From positions 1 through 59,805 of the forward strand of contig CAZFCK010000001.1 in NCBI GenBank assembly GCA_964517355.1: a stretch of DNA of 59,805 bases, written 5' to 3'. The notes beneath the pieces were generated by a model. The model saw only the letters and a program-made list of their open reading frames with translations. It had not been told where the DNA came from and did no database searches. Origin of the DNA: CAZFCK01 sp964517355 (GTDB lineage Bacteria; Desulfobacterota; Desulfovibrionia; Desulfovibrionales; Desulfovibrionaceae). The position numbers and the translations under genes are program-made. Below, piece by piece: positions 52,508 through 59,805 of the stretch. The stretch's first letter is position 1; each line of letters opens with the position of its first letter.

Positions 52508-53620
52508 ATGAAAAATGAATTTTACAGAAAAAGGCCTCGTATCGCCATACTGCACGACATGTTTTGCATGCGCGGGGGCGGTGAACGCCTGGTGTTGACG
52601 CTGGCCGCGGAAATGGCGGATACGCTATGTTTCGGTGCGCGCAACCTGACCAACAGCTTCGATCCCGCCGAATTTTGCAAAAACGTCAAAATGGTACACC
52701 TTGGGGCCAGCCGGCTTGTTTTCGGCATCCGTACGCTCCATATCATCTATGCCTTCAGTAAAAAGACGGCCTTTCTCAATGAGCATGATGTGGCCGTGTA
52801 CAGCGGCATTTTCAGTCCTCTGGCCGTGCACAACGGCAGCAATGTGAAAAATGTTTTCTATTGCCATACGCCGCCGCGTTTCGTGTATGATCAGCGCAAA
52901 TTTCTCCTGGCCACACAACACATCCTGCAACGCCCCATCATGAGCGGCTATATCAACTGGTACCGGCCCAAATACGAGGCGGCTGTACGCAAAATGGACA
53001 TCATCATCGCCAACTCGCAGACAGTGCAGAGGCGCATCAAGCATTACTTGGGACTAGATTCGGTGGTGGTGAATCCGCCCTGCGACACCAATCGCTTCAA
53101 GTGGCTTGGCCAGGATGATTTCTATCTTTCCTCTGCGCGGTTGGAGCCGCTTAAGCGGGTGGAAGCCGTGGTGCGCGCGTTTTGCGATATGCCGGAAAAA
53201 CGCCTGGTGGTCACTTCCGGCGGCACTGAGATGAAACGATTGCAGCGGATCGCCCGGGGAGCCGGAAACATCGTGTTCACGGGATGGGTCAACGACGACA
53301 CGCTTTTTGAACTCATGGGGAAATGTATCGCCACGCTCTATATTCCCCGCGAGGAGGATTTCGGCATGTCGCCGGTTGAATCCATGTCTGCGGGAAAGCC
53401 GGTCATCGGCGTGGCGGAGGGTGGTCTTCAGGAAACGATACTACACGAGCAGACGGGCCTTTTATTGTCTCCGGACTTTGGCATAAGCGATATTCAGGAC
53501 GCGGTGCGCTGGTTGCATCCGCAACGCGCACTTTCCATGCGTGAGGACTGCGAGCGGCGGGCTCAGGAGTTTTCCAGCGATAAGTTTTTGGAAAAGATGC
53601 GCAGCCACCTCGCGGGGTGA
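52508..53620 (+). CDS. GT4-family glycosyltransferase (mannosyltransferase-like)
   Basis: 370 residues. Motifs include RIAILHDMFCMRGGGERLVL near the start (donor/acceptor glycine loop), NVFYCHTPPRFVYDQRKFLL, IIIANSQTVQRRIKHYLGLD, VVNPPCDTNRFKWL, YLSSARLEPLKRVEAVVRAF and the E-x7-E segment PREEDFGMSPVESMSAGKPV. This pattern matches WbaZ-like GDP-mannose-dependent transferases in O-antigen loci; the donor assignment is inference. It ends in a hairpin that overlaps its stop codon. It lies 121 bases after the preceding glycosyltransferase, with no terminator between them. Confidence 0.9.
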   Translation: MKNEFYRKRPRIAILHDMFCMRGGGERLVLTLAAEMADTLCFGARNLTNSFDPAEFCKNVKMVHLGASRLVFGIRTLHIIYAFSKKTAFLNEHDVAVYSGIFSPLAVHNGSNVKNVFYCHTPPRFVYDQRKFLLATQHILQRPIMSGYINWYRPKYEAAVRKMDIIIANSQTVQRRIKHYLGLDSVVVNPPCDTNRFKWLGQDDFYLSSARLEPLKRVEAVVRAFCDMPEKRLVVTSGGTEMKRLQRIARGAGNIVFTGWVNDDTLFELMGKCIATLYIPREEDFGMSPVESMSAGKPVIGVAEGGLQETILHEQTGLLLSPDFGISDIQDAVRWLHPQRALSMREDCERRAQEFSSDKFLEKMRSHLAG

Positions 53621-53629
53621 GGTGGCTGC
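53601..53629 (+). terminator. Hairpin spanning the glycosyltransferase stop codon
   Basis: GCAGCCACCTC pairs perfectly with GAGGTGGCTGC (11 bp). The TGA stop at 53618-53620 lies at the loop and right arm. Only CGTGTT follows, so it may be a weak terminator or an mRNA 3' stabiliser. Confidence 0.45.
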
Positions 53630-53698
53630 ACGTGTTACCTTTGCATCAGGTTTTCCCCTCGGACTGTTCCTGAACAAAAAACGCGATTGTAAATGGCA

Positions 53699-54649
53699 CT
53701 ACATGGACGCGAGGCATTTTTCCCACTCAGGGAGAGCGGGCCGGCCATCTGCAGTGGTCACGCCTTTGAGCCATTCACGGTATTTTTCGGGATTATTTTT
53801 CAACCAGTTGATACCGGCGTCCAAGGGTTTCTGGCTTTGGTCCTCATGCAGGGAGAGCATGATCTGGTTCATCATGGACACGGGAAAGGTGAGATTTTTC
53901 AGGAAGGCGGCGACATTGGGCATTTCTTTGTCAAACCCGGTACGGATATTGGTGTAGATTGTGGCCGTACCGTCGTTGTCACCAAACGTTTCGGCCGTGC
54001 TGCCTTCCAGATACTTCATGTCGATGCGCTCGTTCATGCTGTGGGGCGCCCAGCCCAGGAAAACAATCCAGTTCTTGTCTTTGGCGAATGACTGCACCTG
54101 CCCCAGCATGCCCGCTTCACTGGAAGGGAACAATTCGAATTTACCCAATCCGTACTTATCCTTATCGATCATGGATTGGATAATTTCATTGCCGTCGTTG
54201 CCTTCTTCGATACCGTAGATTTTCCATTCCAGCTTGTCGCCGTATTTGACGATATCCTCGAAATGTTTGAGCCCGCCTTCATAGACATAGGTGGGCACGG
54301 CCAGGGTGTATTTAGCGCCCGGCATGTTGACCATCAGCTGTTGCACCGTGCCTTCTTCAAAAAACTTATCCGCAATGGTTTTCATGGAAGGCATCCAGTT
54401 CCCCAAAAAGACGTCTGCCTCGTTCATGGCCATGGCCTGGTAGGCAATGGGAACCGAGACCAACGTGGCGGAAACATCATAGCCAAGGCATTCGAGCACG
54501 GCTTTGGCCAGTTCGGTTTTAATGGTTACACCAGTCCATCCGACATAGACGAACCGGACTTCCTTGGTGGCGGCCATGGCCGCGTTTCCAGCGAAAACAA
54601 AGGCCAGAACAAGGGACAAAGCGATAATGCATTTTTTCACACCTGACAT
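53699..54649 (-). CDS. choX: Choline-binding periplasmic protein ChoX
   Basis: 316 residues from ATG 54649, behind AAGGAG. Signal peptide CIIALSLVLAFVFAGNAAMA, then a class-F substrate-binding protein very close to rhizobial ChoX: VRFVYVGWTGVTIKTELAKA, DVFLGNWMPSMKTIADKF, GAKYTLAVPTYVYEGG, WKIYGIEEGNDGNEI, IVFLGWAPHSMNERIDMKYL and WLKNNPEKYREWLKGVTT. The aromatic residues that cage the trimethylammonium group (WMP, Y, WAP) are present. It captures choline for an ABC importer, but no ChoW permease or ChoV ATPase is in the window. It is last in the operon with betB, 90 bases after it. Confidence 0.9.
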   Translation of the reverse strand: MSGVKKCIIALSLVLAFVFAGNAAMAATKEVRFVYVGWTGVTIKTELAKAVLECLGYDVSATLVSVPIAYQAMAMNEADVFLGNWMPSMKTIADKFFEEGTVQQLMVNMPGAKYTLAVPTYVYEGGLKHFEDIVKYGDKLEWKIYGIEEGNDGNEIIQSMIDKDKYGLGKFELFPSSEAGMLGQVQSFAKDKNWIVFLGWAPHSMNERIDMKYLEGSTAETFGDNDGTATIYTNIRTGFDKEMPNVAAFLKNLTFPVSMMNQIMLSLHEDQSQKPLDAGINWLKNNPEKYREWLKGVTTADGRPALPEWEKCLASM

Positions 54650-54739
54650 GGCGACTCCTTGGTTCGGGTTGGGGGAAGACCGCGGGACGCACCGCATCCC
54701 GCGATCAGCCTTATCCGCGAATATGTAGGCATGGGAAAA

Positions 54740-56224
54740 TCAGACGCCTTTGGCGCCGAACCATCCCATGGGTTGCGTGGCGTGGTTTTGGAATACGTGT
54801 TTCACTTCCTGGTATTCCTCGAGCCCCATACGGCCCAGTTCTCGTCCCAGGCCGGACTGTTTGTAGCCGCCCCATGGCGCCTGGGGAAAATAGATGTTGA
54901 AGTCGTTAATCCAGACCGTGCCGAAACGCAGCCCGTTGGAAACGCGGCTGATACGGTCGGGATCGCGGGTGAAGAAGCCGGCGGAGAGTCCGTAAATGGT
55001 GTTGTTGGCCCGCCGGACAGCCTCTTCTTCGTTTGAGAAACGCTCCACAGTGATCACGGGGCCGAATACTTCCTCTTGCACGATGCGCATGGTGTCGTCG
55101 CATTCAGTGAAGAGGGTGGGCAGATAGAAAAAGCCGTTACGTAGGGCAGGGTCGGATGGGCGCGATCCTCCGAGCGCGAGTTTCGCCCCTTCTTCCAGAC
55201 CGATGGCGGTATAGCCTTCCACTTTGGCCAGGTGTTCCGCGGAAATGAGCGGCCCCATTTCCGTGCCGGAAGCCATACCGTCGCCCAGTTTTATGTGCGC
55301 CATGCGCGCGGCCAGAGCGTCTACAAAACGGTCATGGATTTCGTCCTGGAGCATGAGCCGCGTTCCTGCCGAGCAGATCTGCCCCGCGTGGAAAAACACC
55401 GCGTTGAGCGCCAGATCCACAGCCAGGTCGAGATCGGCGTCGGCAAAAACGATATTCGGATTTTTGCCTCCCAGTTCCAAAGCGACCTTTTTCACATTTT
55501 TGCTTGCAGCCTGCATGATTTTTTTGCCGGTGACAATGCCCCCGGTGAAAGAGATCAGGTCCACATCGGCGTTTTCCGCTAGTTCGGCGCCCACTGTTGC
55601 GCCGGGTCCCAGCACAAGATTGACCACGCCTTGCGGAAAGCCGACCTCTTCGGCCAACTCGGTTATCTTGATCGTGGTCAACGGGGTTATTTCGCTGGGC
55701 TTCATGACCATGGTGCACCCGGCCGCCAGCGCGGGCGCCATTTTCCAGGAGGCCTGGAGCAAGGGGTAGTTCCACGGGGATATCTGCCCGCATACGCCCA
55801 CGGGTTCGCGTTTGAGCAAGCTGGACGTATCGGCTATGGGGGAGGAGATGATCTCGCCCTCGTCTTTGTCCGCGAGCCCGGCGTAATACCGGAAGATGTC
55901 CGCGATGCCGTCCATGTCCCAACGCGATTCCTCAACGGTTTTCCCTGTGTCCAGCGTTTCGAGTTGCGCCAGTTCTTCACGGTCGCGCTCCACCAGCCGG
56001 GCCAGCTCCATGAGCAATTTACCCCGCTCCTGGCCAGATGTGTGCGGCCATGGTCCCGCGTCAAAGGCTTTTCTTGCCGCGGCCACAGCGTCCTTGACGT
56101 CTTCGCTGTCACCTTTCGCAACCTGGGCCACGGGTTCTTGATTGAAGGGGTTGATGCTTTGCTCTGTGGCGCCGCTCCTGGCGTCCACCCAGGAACCATT
56201 GATGAACATTTTTTTGTGCAACAT
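54740..56224 (-). CDS. betB: Betaine aldehyde dehydrogenase
   Basis: 494 residues, behind AGGAAAA. It is an NAD(P)-dependent aldehyde dehydrogenase oxidising betaine aldehyde to glycine betaine. Landmarks are SPWNYPLLQASWKMAPALAA, KPSEITPLTTIKITELAEEV, FTGGIVTGKKIM, the glutamate of ALELGGKNPNIVFADADLDL and the catalytic Cys in FHAGQICSAGTRLML, with the late EEVFGPVITVERF and NTIYGLSAGFFTRD segments. Length and all motifs are normal. It starts 11 bases after the betA stop, so it is made from the same message. Confidence 0.95.
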   Translation of the reverse strand: MLHKKMFINGSWVDARSGATEQSINPFNQEPVAQVAKGDSEDVKDAVAAARKAFDAGPWPHTSGQERGKLLMELARLVERDREELAQLETLDTGKTVEESRWDMDGIADIFRYYAGLADKDEGEIISSPIADTSSLLKREPVGVCGQISPWNYPLLQASWKMAPALAAGCTMVMKPSEITPLTTIKITELAEEVGFPQGVVNLVLGPGATVGAELAENADVDLISFTGGIVTGKKIMQAASKNVKKVALELGGKNPNIVFADADLDLAVDLALNAVFFHAGQICSAGTRLMLQDEIHDRFVDALAARMAHIKLGDGMASGTEMGPLISAEHLAKVEGYTAIGLEEGAKLALGGSRPSDPALRNGFFYLPTLFTECDDTMRIVQEEVFGPVITVERFSNEEEAVRRANNTIYGLSAGFFTRDPDRISRVSNGLRFGTVWINDFNIYFPQAPWGGYKQSGLGRELGRMGLEEYQEVKHVFQNHATQPMGWFGAKGV

Positions 56225-56235
56225 GAAATTTTTTC

Positions 56236-57891
56236 CTAATTATTTTGCGTGGCGGGAGAGTGTTTGTGGAATCCTGCACGGTCAGGCTGGAGGGGCGTAT
56301 TGCCCAAAATCGCGTCCGCGGCTTTTTCGGCGATCATCATTACGGGGGAGTAGATGTTACCGTTGGTAATGTACGGCATAACCGAGGCGTCCACCACGCG
56401 GAGGCCGTCAATGCCGTGGACCTGCAGGTCCTTGTCCACAACGGCCGTATTGCCGTAGCCCATTTTGCAGGTACAGCTCGGGTGGTAGGCGCTTTCTCCT
56501 TCACTGGCCACGAAATTGAGAATTTCCTCGTCGCTTTGCACCTGCTCGCCGGGGGCGAGTTCCGGGCCGCGGAAGCGGTCAAAGGCCGGTTGGGTCATGA
56601 TGCGCCGGGTCACGCGAATGGCGTCCACCCAATCCTTGCGCTCCTGGGGAGTGGAGAGATAATTGAACAAAATTTTTGGATATTCCGCCGGATTGGCCGA
56701 GGCGATTTTCACGTGGCCCCGTACGTCGGTGTTCATGGGGCCCACATGCACCTGATAGCCGTGGGTTCCCTGGGCCACTGAGCCGTCGTAACGGATGGCG
56801 ATGGGCAGAAAGTGGTACTGCAGGTTGGGGTAGGGCGCCTGATCGTTGCTGCGGATGAAGCCGCCGGCCTCAAAGTGGTTGCTGGCGCCGGTGCCTGTCC
56901 TGCCGAAAAGCCATTGCAGGCCGATCTTGGGCTGATTGTACCACTTGAGCGCCGGAAAGAGGCTTACCGGTTCCTTGCAGGCATATTGCACATAGAGTTC
57001 CAGGTGGTCTTGCAGATTTTCCCCCACGCCGGGCAGGTCCCGCACCACGGGGATGCCCAGGGCTTTCAGTTCCTCGCCGTTGCCCACGCCGGAGAGTTGC
57101 AGCAGTTGCGGCGAGTTGATGGCGCCGCCGCAGCAGATGATTTCGCCTCCGTATGCCTGGCGGATCTTTTTACCCTGGGAATATTCCACGCCCACGGCTT
57201 GTTTTCCGGAAAAAACGATCTTGTGCGCCAGGGCGCGGAGTTTGATGTGCAGATTGCGGCGATTTTTCACTGGATGCACATAGGCGCGCGCCGCGTTCCA
57301 ACGTCTGCCGCGGTAGATGGTTCCGTCGAAACGGCCGAACCCCTCCTGCTGGTAGCCGTTGACATCCGACGTCAAAGGATAGCCGGCTTGCTGCACGGCC
57401 TGGAAAAAGGAGTCGAACAAAGGATTGTCGCATTCGGGGGTGGTCAGGTAGAGGGGGCCGCCCGTGCCCTGATAATGATCCGCGCCTGCCAGGCGGTATT
57501 CAAAGCGTTTGAAATAGGGCAGACAGTGGGCGTAATCCCAGTTTTCAAGACCGTCCTCCCCGGCCCATTTCTCATAATCCATGGCATTGCCGCGGATGTA
57601 GATCATGCCGTTGATGCAGCTTGATCCTCCGAGCACTTTCCCGCGCGGCTGATAGATACGCCTGTTGTTCATGAAGGGTTCGGGCTCGGATTCGTACCAC
57701 CAGTTGTAGAATTTTCCGGCCAGGGGGTAGGTGAGCGCCGCGGGCATGTGGATGCGGAAATCGAATCTATAGTCGGGGCGTCCCGCTTCGAGCACAAGCA
57801 CCTTGTTCTTGGGATTTGCGCTGAGGCGGTTGGCCAGCACGCTGCCGGCAGAGCCGCCGCCAATGACGATATAGTCGTAGTTGATGGGCAT
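56236..57891 (-). CDS. betA: Choline dehydrogenase, GMC FAD oxidoreductase
   Basis: 551 residues, behind GGAGG. The FAD site is YDYIVIGGGSAGSVLANRLS; GMC signatures are GKVLGGSSCINGMIYIRGNA and GAINSPQLLQLSGVG; the C-terminal catalytic His is in SAYHPSCTCKMG, followed by DASVMPYITNGNIYSPVMMI. The usual NTNAPT-type sequence reads NIYSPVMM. It oxidises choline to betaine aldehyde and passes electrons to the membrane respiratory chain. In a strict anaerobe the acceptor would be a menaquinone pool rather than oxygen-linked. It is second in the operon, 12 bases after the regulator. Confidence 0.93.
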   Translation of the reverse strand: MPINYDYIVIGGGSAGSVLANRLSANPKNKVLVLEAGRPDYRFDFRIHMPAALTYPLAGKFYNWWYESEPEPFMNNRRIYQPRGKVLGGSSCINGMIYIRGNAMDYEKWAGEDGLENWDYAHCLPYFKRFEYRLAGADHYQGTGGPLYLTTPECDNPLFDSFFQAVQQAGYPLTSDVNGYQQEGFGRFDGTIYRGRRWNAARAYVHPVKNRRNLHIKLRALAHKIVFSGKQAVGVEYSQGKKIRQAYGGEIICCGGAINSPQLLQLSGVGNGEELKALGIPVVRDLPGVGENLQDHLELYVQYACKEPVSLFPALKWYNQPKIGLQWLFGRTGTGASNHFEAGGFIRSNDQAPYPNLQYHFLPIAIRYDGSVAQGTHGYQVHVGPMNTDVRGHVKIASANPAEYPKILFNYLSTPQERKDWVDAIRVTRRIMTQPAFDRFRGPELAPGEQVQSDEEILNFVASEGESAYHPSCTCKMGYGNTAVVDKDLQVHGIDGLRVVDASVMPYITNGNIYSPVMMIAEKAADAILGNTPLQPDRAGFHKHSPATQNN

Positions 57892-57903
57892 ACGTCCTCC
57901 GAA

Positions 57904-58725
57904 TTAAGCAATGTTACCGGGATATTTCAAGTTGTCGCCGTGGGGTGCGATACTCTCCTGCGTTCCCGTTTCATCTTCCTCTTTATGAGAGCGCTGCGTA
58001 TTTGGCGCGTGTTGCGCAACGCATTGCCTGAGCAGCACATAGTGGTTGGCAATGCTGGAAAGGGCCTTCATGGGTTCTCCGGCCGCGATATGCAGTGCTG
58101 TTTCCACCCAGTTGTCAGCCGTATGTTTGCGGAATTCCGTATCTTCATACAGTGTATGGTCGTGTGAGCCGAAGCCTTGCTGCGTGGCCGCCATGACCCA
58201 TTCAAAGACGGGATTTCGGGCCAGGCGCCCCAGCTGGAGATTTAGATTGCGATCCATCTCGTCAAGGGCGTCCAGATCCGGCTCTGGCTGCATTGTCGCC
58301 TTTTGCAGGGCCAAGGCGTCCTGTAAGAGTTTTTGCTTGGCTTCCCGGTCGCCCCTGGCGATGGACAGAACAGTGATGGTGCGATCCGTGGCCTCACGGA
58401 ATTCGATAATGTGCTCTGCGCCGACATGATGCATTTTGAACAGCAGGGCCAGGGATTGGCCGACGTTGTTGACGTCCAGGGTACGGACAAAAGCGCCCCC
58501 TTTTGCCCCCTTGCGGATTTCCAGGAGTCCTTTTTCCTTGAGGGCGCGCAGGGCCTCTCGAATCACGCCCCTTCCCGTCTTGAATTGCGTTTGCATGTCG
58601 CGTTCGCTGGGCAAGCCCTCTCCTGGGCGTATTTTTCCGGAAACAATGGCCGCCTCGATTTGCAGGACAACATCCTCGGAACTGCGTCCTGTGGCGGCGG
58701 GAGTGAAAAAGTGGTTGTGCGTCAT
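57904..58725 (-). CDS. GntR-family (FadR subfamily) regulator of the bet operon
   Basis: 273 residues. The N-terminal winged helix (VVLQIEAAIVSGKIRPGEGL, PSERDMQTQFKTGRGVIREA, LRALKEKGLLEIRKGAKGGA) is followed by an FCD effector domain from about residue 95 (IEFREATDRTITVLSIARGD, then DALDEMDRNLNLQLGRLARN, and HTADNWVETALHIAAGEPMK). It lies first in the operon, 12 bases before betA, and probably represses it until choline or a related compound is present. A candidate operator (TGGTAATACCT) is 17 bases before its start, so it may also control itself. The canonical BetI is of the TetR family, so this is a different type of regulator. Confidence 0.88.
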   Translation of the reverse strand: MTHNHFFTPAATGRSSEDVVLQIEAAIVSGKIRPGEGLPSERDMQTQFKTGRGVIREALRALKEKGLLEIRKGAKGGAFVRTLDVNNVGQSLALLFKMHHVGAEHIIEFREATDRTITVLSIARGDREAKQKLLQDALALQKATMQPEPDLDALDEMDRNLNLQLGRLARNPVFEWVMAATQQGFGSHDHTLYEDTEFRKHTADNWVETALHIAAGEPMKALSSIANHYVLLRQCVAQHAPNTQRSHKEEDETGTQESIAPHGDNLKYPGNIA

Positions 58726-59126
58726 GAATAATCATCCATAATGGTAATACCTTAATTGTTGTTATTGCCTAGATCGATAGTGTTTATGTTTGGAAAGTTG
58801 TAATGTTTATATGGAATTTTTCTTAAGATAAAGGTACATATAAAAATTAATTCGAATTGAAGGATGTGGTCGTCTTGTTAATTGGTAGGACCATTTATGT
58901 CGATTCTTGGAGTTATTGTCAACCTTTGCTATTTTTCTTGGATATCTGGCTGGTTGGCCGCAAAACAGGTTCGCACGCCCAATGGAAGGGAAATGATGTT
59001 ACGGGGCGATCAGGCCGGAAGGGGGAGCCGGCGTGGGCTTGATTGGCCCAATGTCGGGCGGTGGACTTTTGCGGTGTATTGATGCAGCATATTTTTTTCA
59101 GAAAATAAAGCGGATATGAGGAAACA
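58726..59126. other. Divergent promoter region of bet operon and Nudix gene
   Basis: 401 bases, AT-rich from about 58740 to 58860. It holds the putative GntR operator at 58742-58752 and must contain both promoters. Small frames around 58857-59134 show no family match or good start. Otherwise nothing recognised. Confidence 0.5.
58742..58752. promoter_or_regulatory. Candidate GntR/FadR-type operator
   Basis: TGGTAATACCT fits the FadR-subfamily consensus TGGT-N3-ACCA at nine of the ten expected conserved positions in outline, with a perfect GGT-AAT-ACC core. It lies 17 bases upstream of the regulator's start codon. Only one copy was found. Confidence 0.45.
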
Positions 59127-59756
59127 ATGAGCATAAGCGATGATGAGCGTTGGCTGGACTGGGCACGCCGTATCCAGGCAGTGTGTCAGACAGGGCTCCA
59201 ATTGACTGAAGGGTATTATGATCGCATCAATTATGGGCGGCTGATGGAAGTGGCGGCTGAAATCGTTGCGGCGAGAAGCAATTTGCCCCCGTTGGAATTG
59301 CTTGAGGGCTTCAGCACGCAGCCGGGCTACGCCACCGTGAAGGTGGACGTACGCGGCGCCTGTATACGTGAAGGGCGTATCCTTTTGGTGCAAGAGCGCC
59401 GGGATGGGCGTTGGACAATGCCCGGAGGATGGGCCGACATAGGAGAAAAGCCGTCCGTCATGGTGGCGCGCGAGGTTTTGGAGGAAAGTGGTTACGTGGT
59501 GCGTCCGACTCGTGTGGTGGGCGTGTACGATGCGAATCGTTCACCACGGAGGCTTGAGTTTTTTCATGCCTATAAAGTGGTTTTTCTGTGCGAGGTGGAA
59601 GGCGGTGAAGCGCGCATCAGCGACGAGACGAGCGCTGTTGATTTCTTCGGCTTTGACAACCTGCCGCCATTGTCTTCGCCCCGTACGGACCCGCGGCATG
59701 TTGAGCATATTCAGGCGTGTCTTGACGATCCTGCTTTGCCCGCTTTTTTTGATTAG
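59127..59756 (+). CDS. Nudix hydrolase (ADP-ribose pyrophosphatase-like)
   Basis: 209 residues, behind GAGGAAA. An N-terminal helical domain (WLDWARRIQAVCQTGLQLTE, then RLMEVAAEIVAARSNL) of the NUDIX_N_2 type is followed by the Nudix fold. The Nudix box is complete: GGWADIGEKPSVMVAREVLE, then ESGY, fitting G-x5-E-x7-REU-x-EE-x-GU. The layout matches a subfamily hydrolysing ADP-ribose or nucleotide sugars; the exact substrate is not readable. Its stop codon TAG coincides with the first bases of the 104-bp repeat, so the repeat inserted or formed exactly at the gene end. Confidence 0.92.
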   Translation: MSISDDERWLDWARRIQAVCQTGLQLTEGYYDRINYGRLMEVAAEIVAARSNLPPLELLEGFSTQPGYATVKVDVRGACIREGRILLVQERRDGRWTMPGGWADIGEKPSVMVAREVLEESGYVVRPTRVVGVYDANRSPRRLEFFHAYKVVFLCEVEGGEARISDETSAVDFFGFDNLPPLSSPRTDPRHVEHIQACLDDPALPAFFD

Positions 59757-59805
59757 AGCATCTCACGCTTGAAAAGCGCTAGATGCTCTTATGCATTTCC
59801 CTGGA
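59755..59805 (+). repeat. 5' half of 104-bp triple-hairpin repeat at window end
   Basis: Identical to the first 51 bases of 11442-11545: the whole large hairpin (stem starting AGAGCATCT, GAA loop) and the left part of hairpin 2, ending at CCCTGGA. Together with bases 1-50 it would rebuild a full copy, missing only three bases (ACA). Confidence 0.92.

Noticed and set aside
1..59805. Circular plasmid or phage of 59.8 kb
   Set aside because: The ends fit a repeat, but three bases are missing, no replication or phage gene is present, and several genes are chromosomal housekeeping genes.
1..59805. CRISPR arrays, tRNA, rRNA genes
   Set aside because: No regularly spaced repeat-spacer array and no cloverleaf or rRNA-like stretch was seen on either strand.

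Overview
The window reads as one contig from a Desulfovibrio-like sulfate reducer (Desulfovibrionales). This assignment rests on the protein sequences: a 113-residue protein resembling a small Desulfovibrio family, a two-domain HTH plus periplasmic-binding-protein-like regulator, a free-standing rubredoxin, an Lrp/alanine dehydrogenase pair, many one- and two-component signalling genes, and hairpin repeats between genes. Base composition is moderate. The stretch from about 39.8 to 44.4 kb is visibly richer in A+T and looks acquired. No rRNA, tRNA, CRISPR array or intact insertion sequence was seen.

Layout. 0-5 kb: a small conserved protein, a frameshifted gene, a transglutaminase-like protein whose catalytic cysteine is a serine, a binding-protein-type regulator and a small membrane protein. 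5.5-8.3 kb: a PAS histidine kinase and NarL-type response regulator. 8.5-11 kb: a small coiled-coil membrane protein, then Lrp and alanine dehydrogenase with a terminator. 11.7-15.8 kb (minus strand): a secreted protein, a ClpV-type AAA+ ATPase and a lone ABC-2 glycan permease. 16.3-21 kb: a small secreted protein, a D,D-carboxypeptidase with a SPOR domain, and two HDOD signalling proteins. 21-25.4 kb: an OppD/DppD-type ATPase, an RNase Z-like hydrolase, HtpX, two hypothetical proteins and an unlisted 25-residue membrane peptide. 25.5-30.7 kb: an AsmA-like protein translationally coupled to a TM2-like membrane protein, a rubredoxin and a cysteine-less thioredoxin-fold protein. 30.7-35.4 kb: a histidine kinase, a receiver-HD protein and a receiver-TPR protein. 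35.6-39.8 kb: a nitronate-monooxygenase-like enzyme, then groES-groEL with a sigma-70-type promoter, a CIRCE operator and two terminators.

39.8-53.6 kb is a surface-glycan locus: an ABC-2 permease, a membrane-anchored SGNH protein, a Wzt-type ATPase carrying a large unrelated N-terminal domain that looks like a beta-propeller, a 1650-residue protein with a methyltransferase-like domain and three glycosyltransferase modules, and three more glycosyltransferases. Together they could build, modify and export a glycan through an ABC-dependent route. The propeller-ATPase fusion and the giant glycosyltransferase are the best candidates for something undescribed.

53.7-58.7 kb is a minus-strand choline operon: GntR-family regulator, BetA, BetB and the choline-binding protein ChoX. 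It predicts choline capture and oxidation to glycine betaine, probably for osmoprotection, but no permease or ATPase is present. A Nudix hydrolase closes the window.

A 104-bp element with three consecutive hairpins occurs in two nearly identical full copies (873-976 inverted, 11442-11545 direct), one diverged copy and one fragment. Both window ends fall inside further copies in the same orientation, so the contig appears to have broken at this repeat. Three other families of intergenic hairpin repeats are also present.
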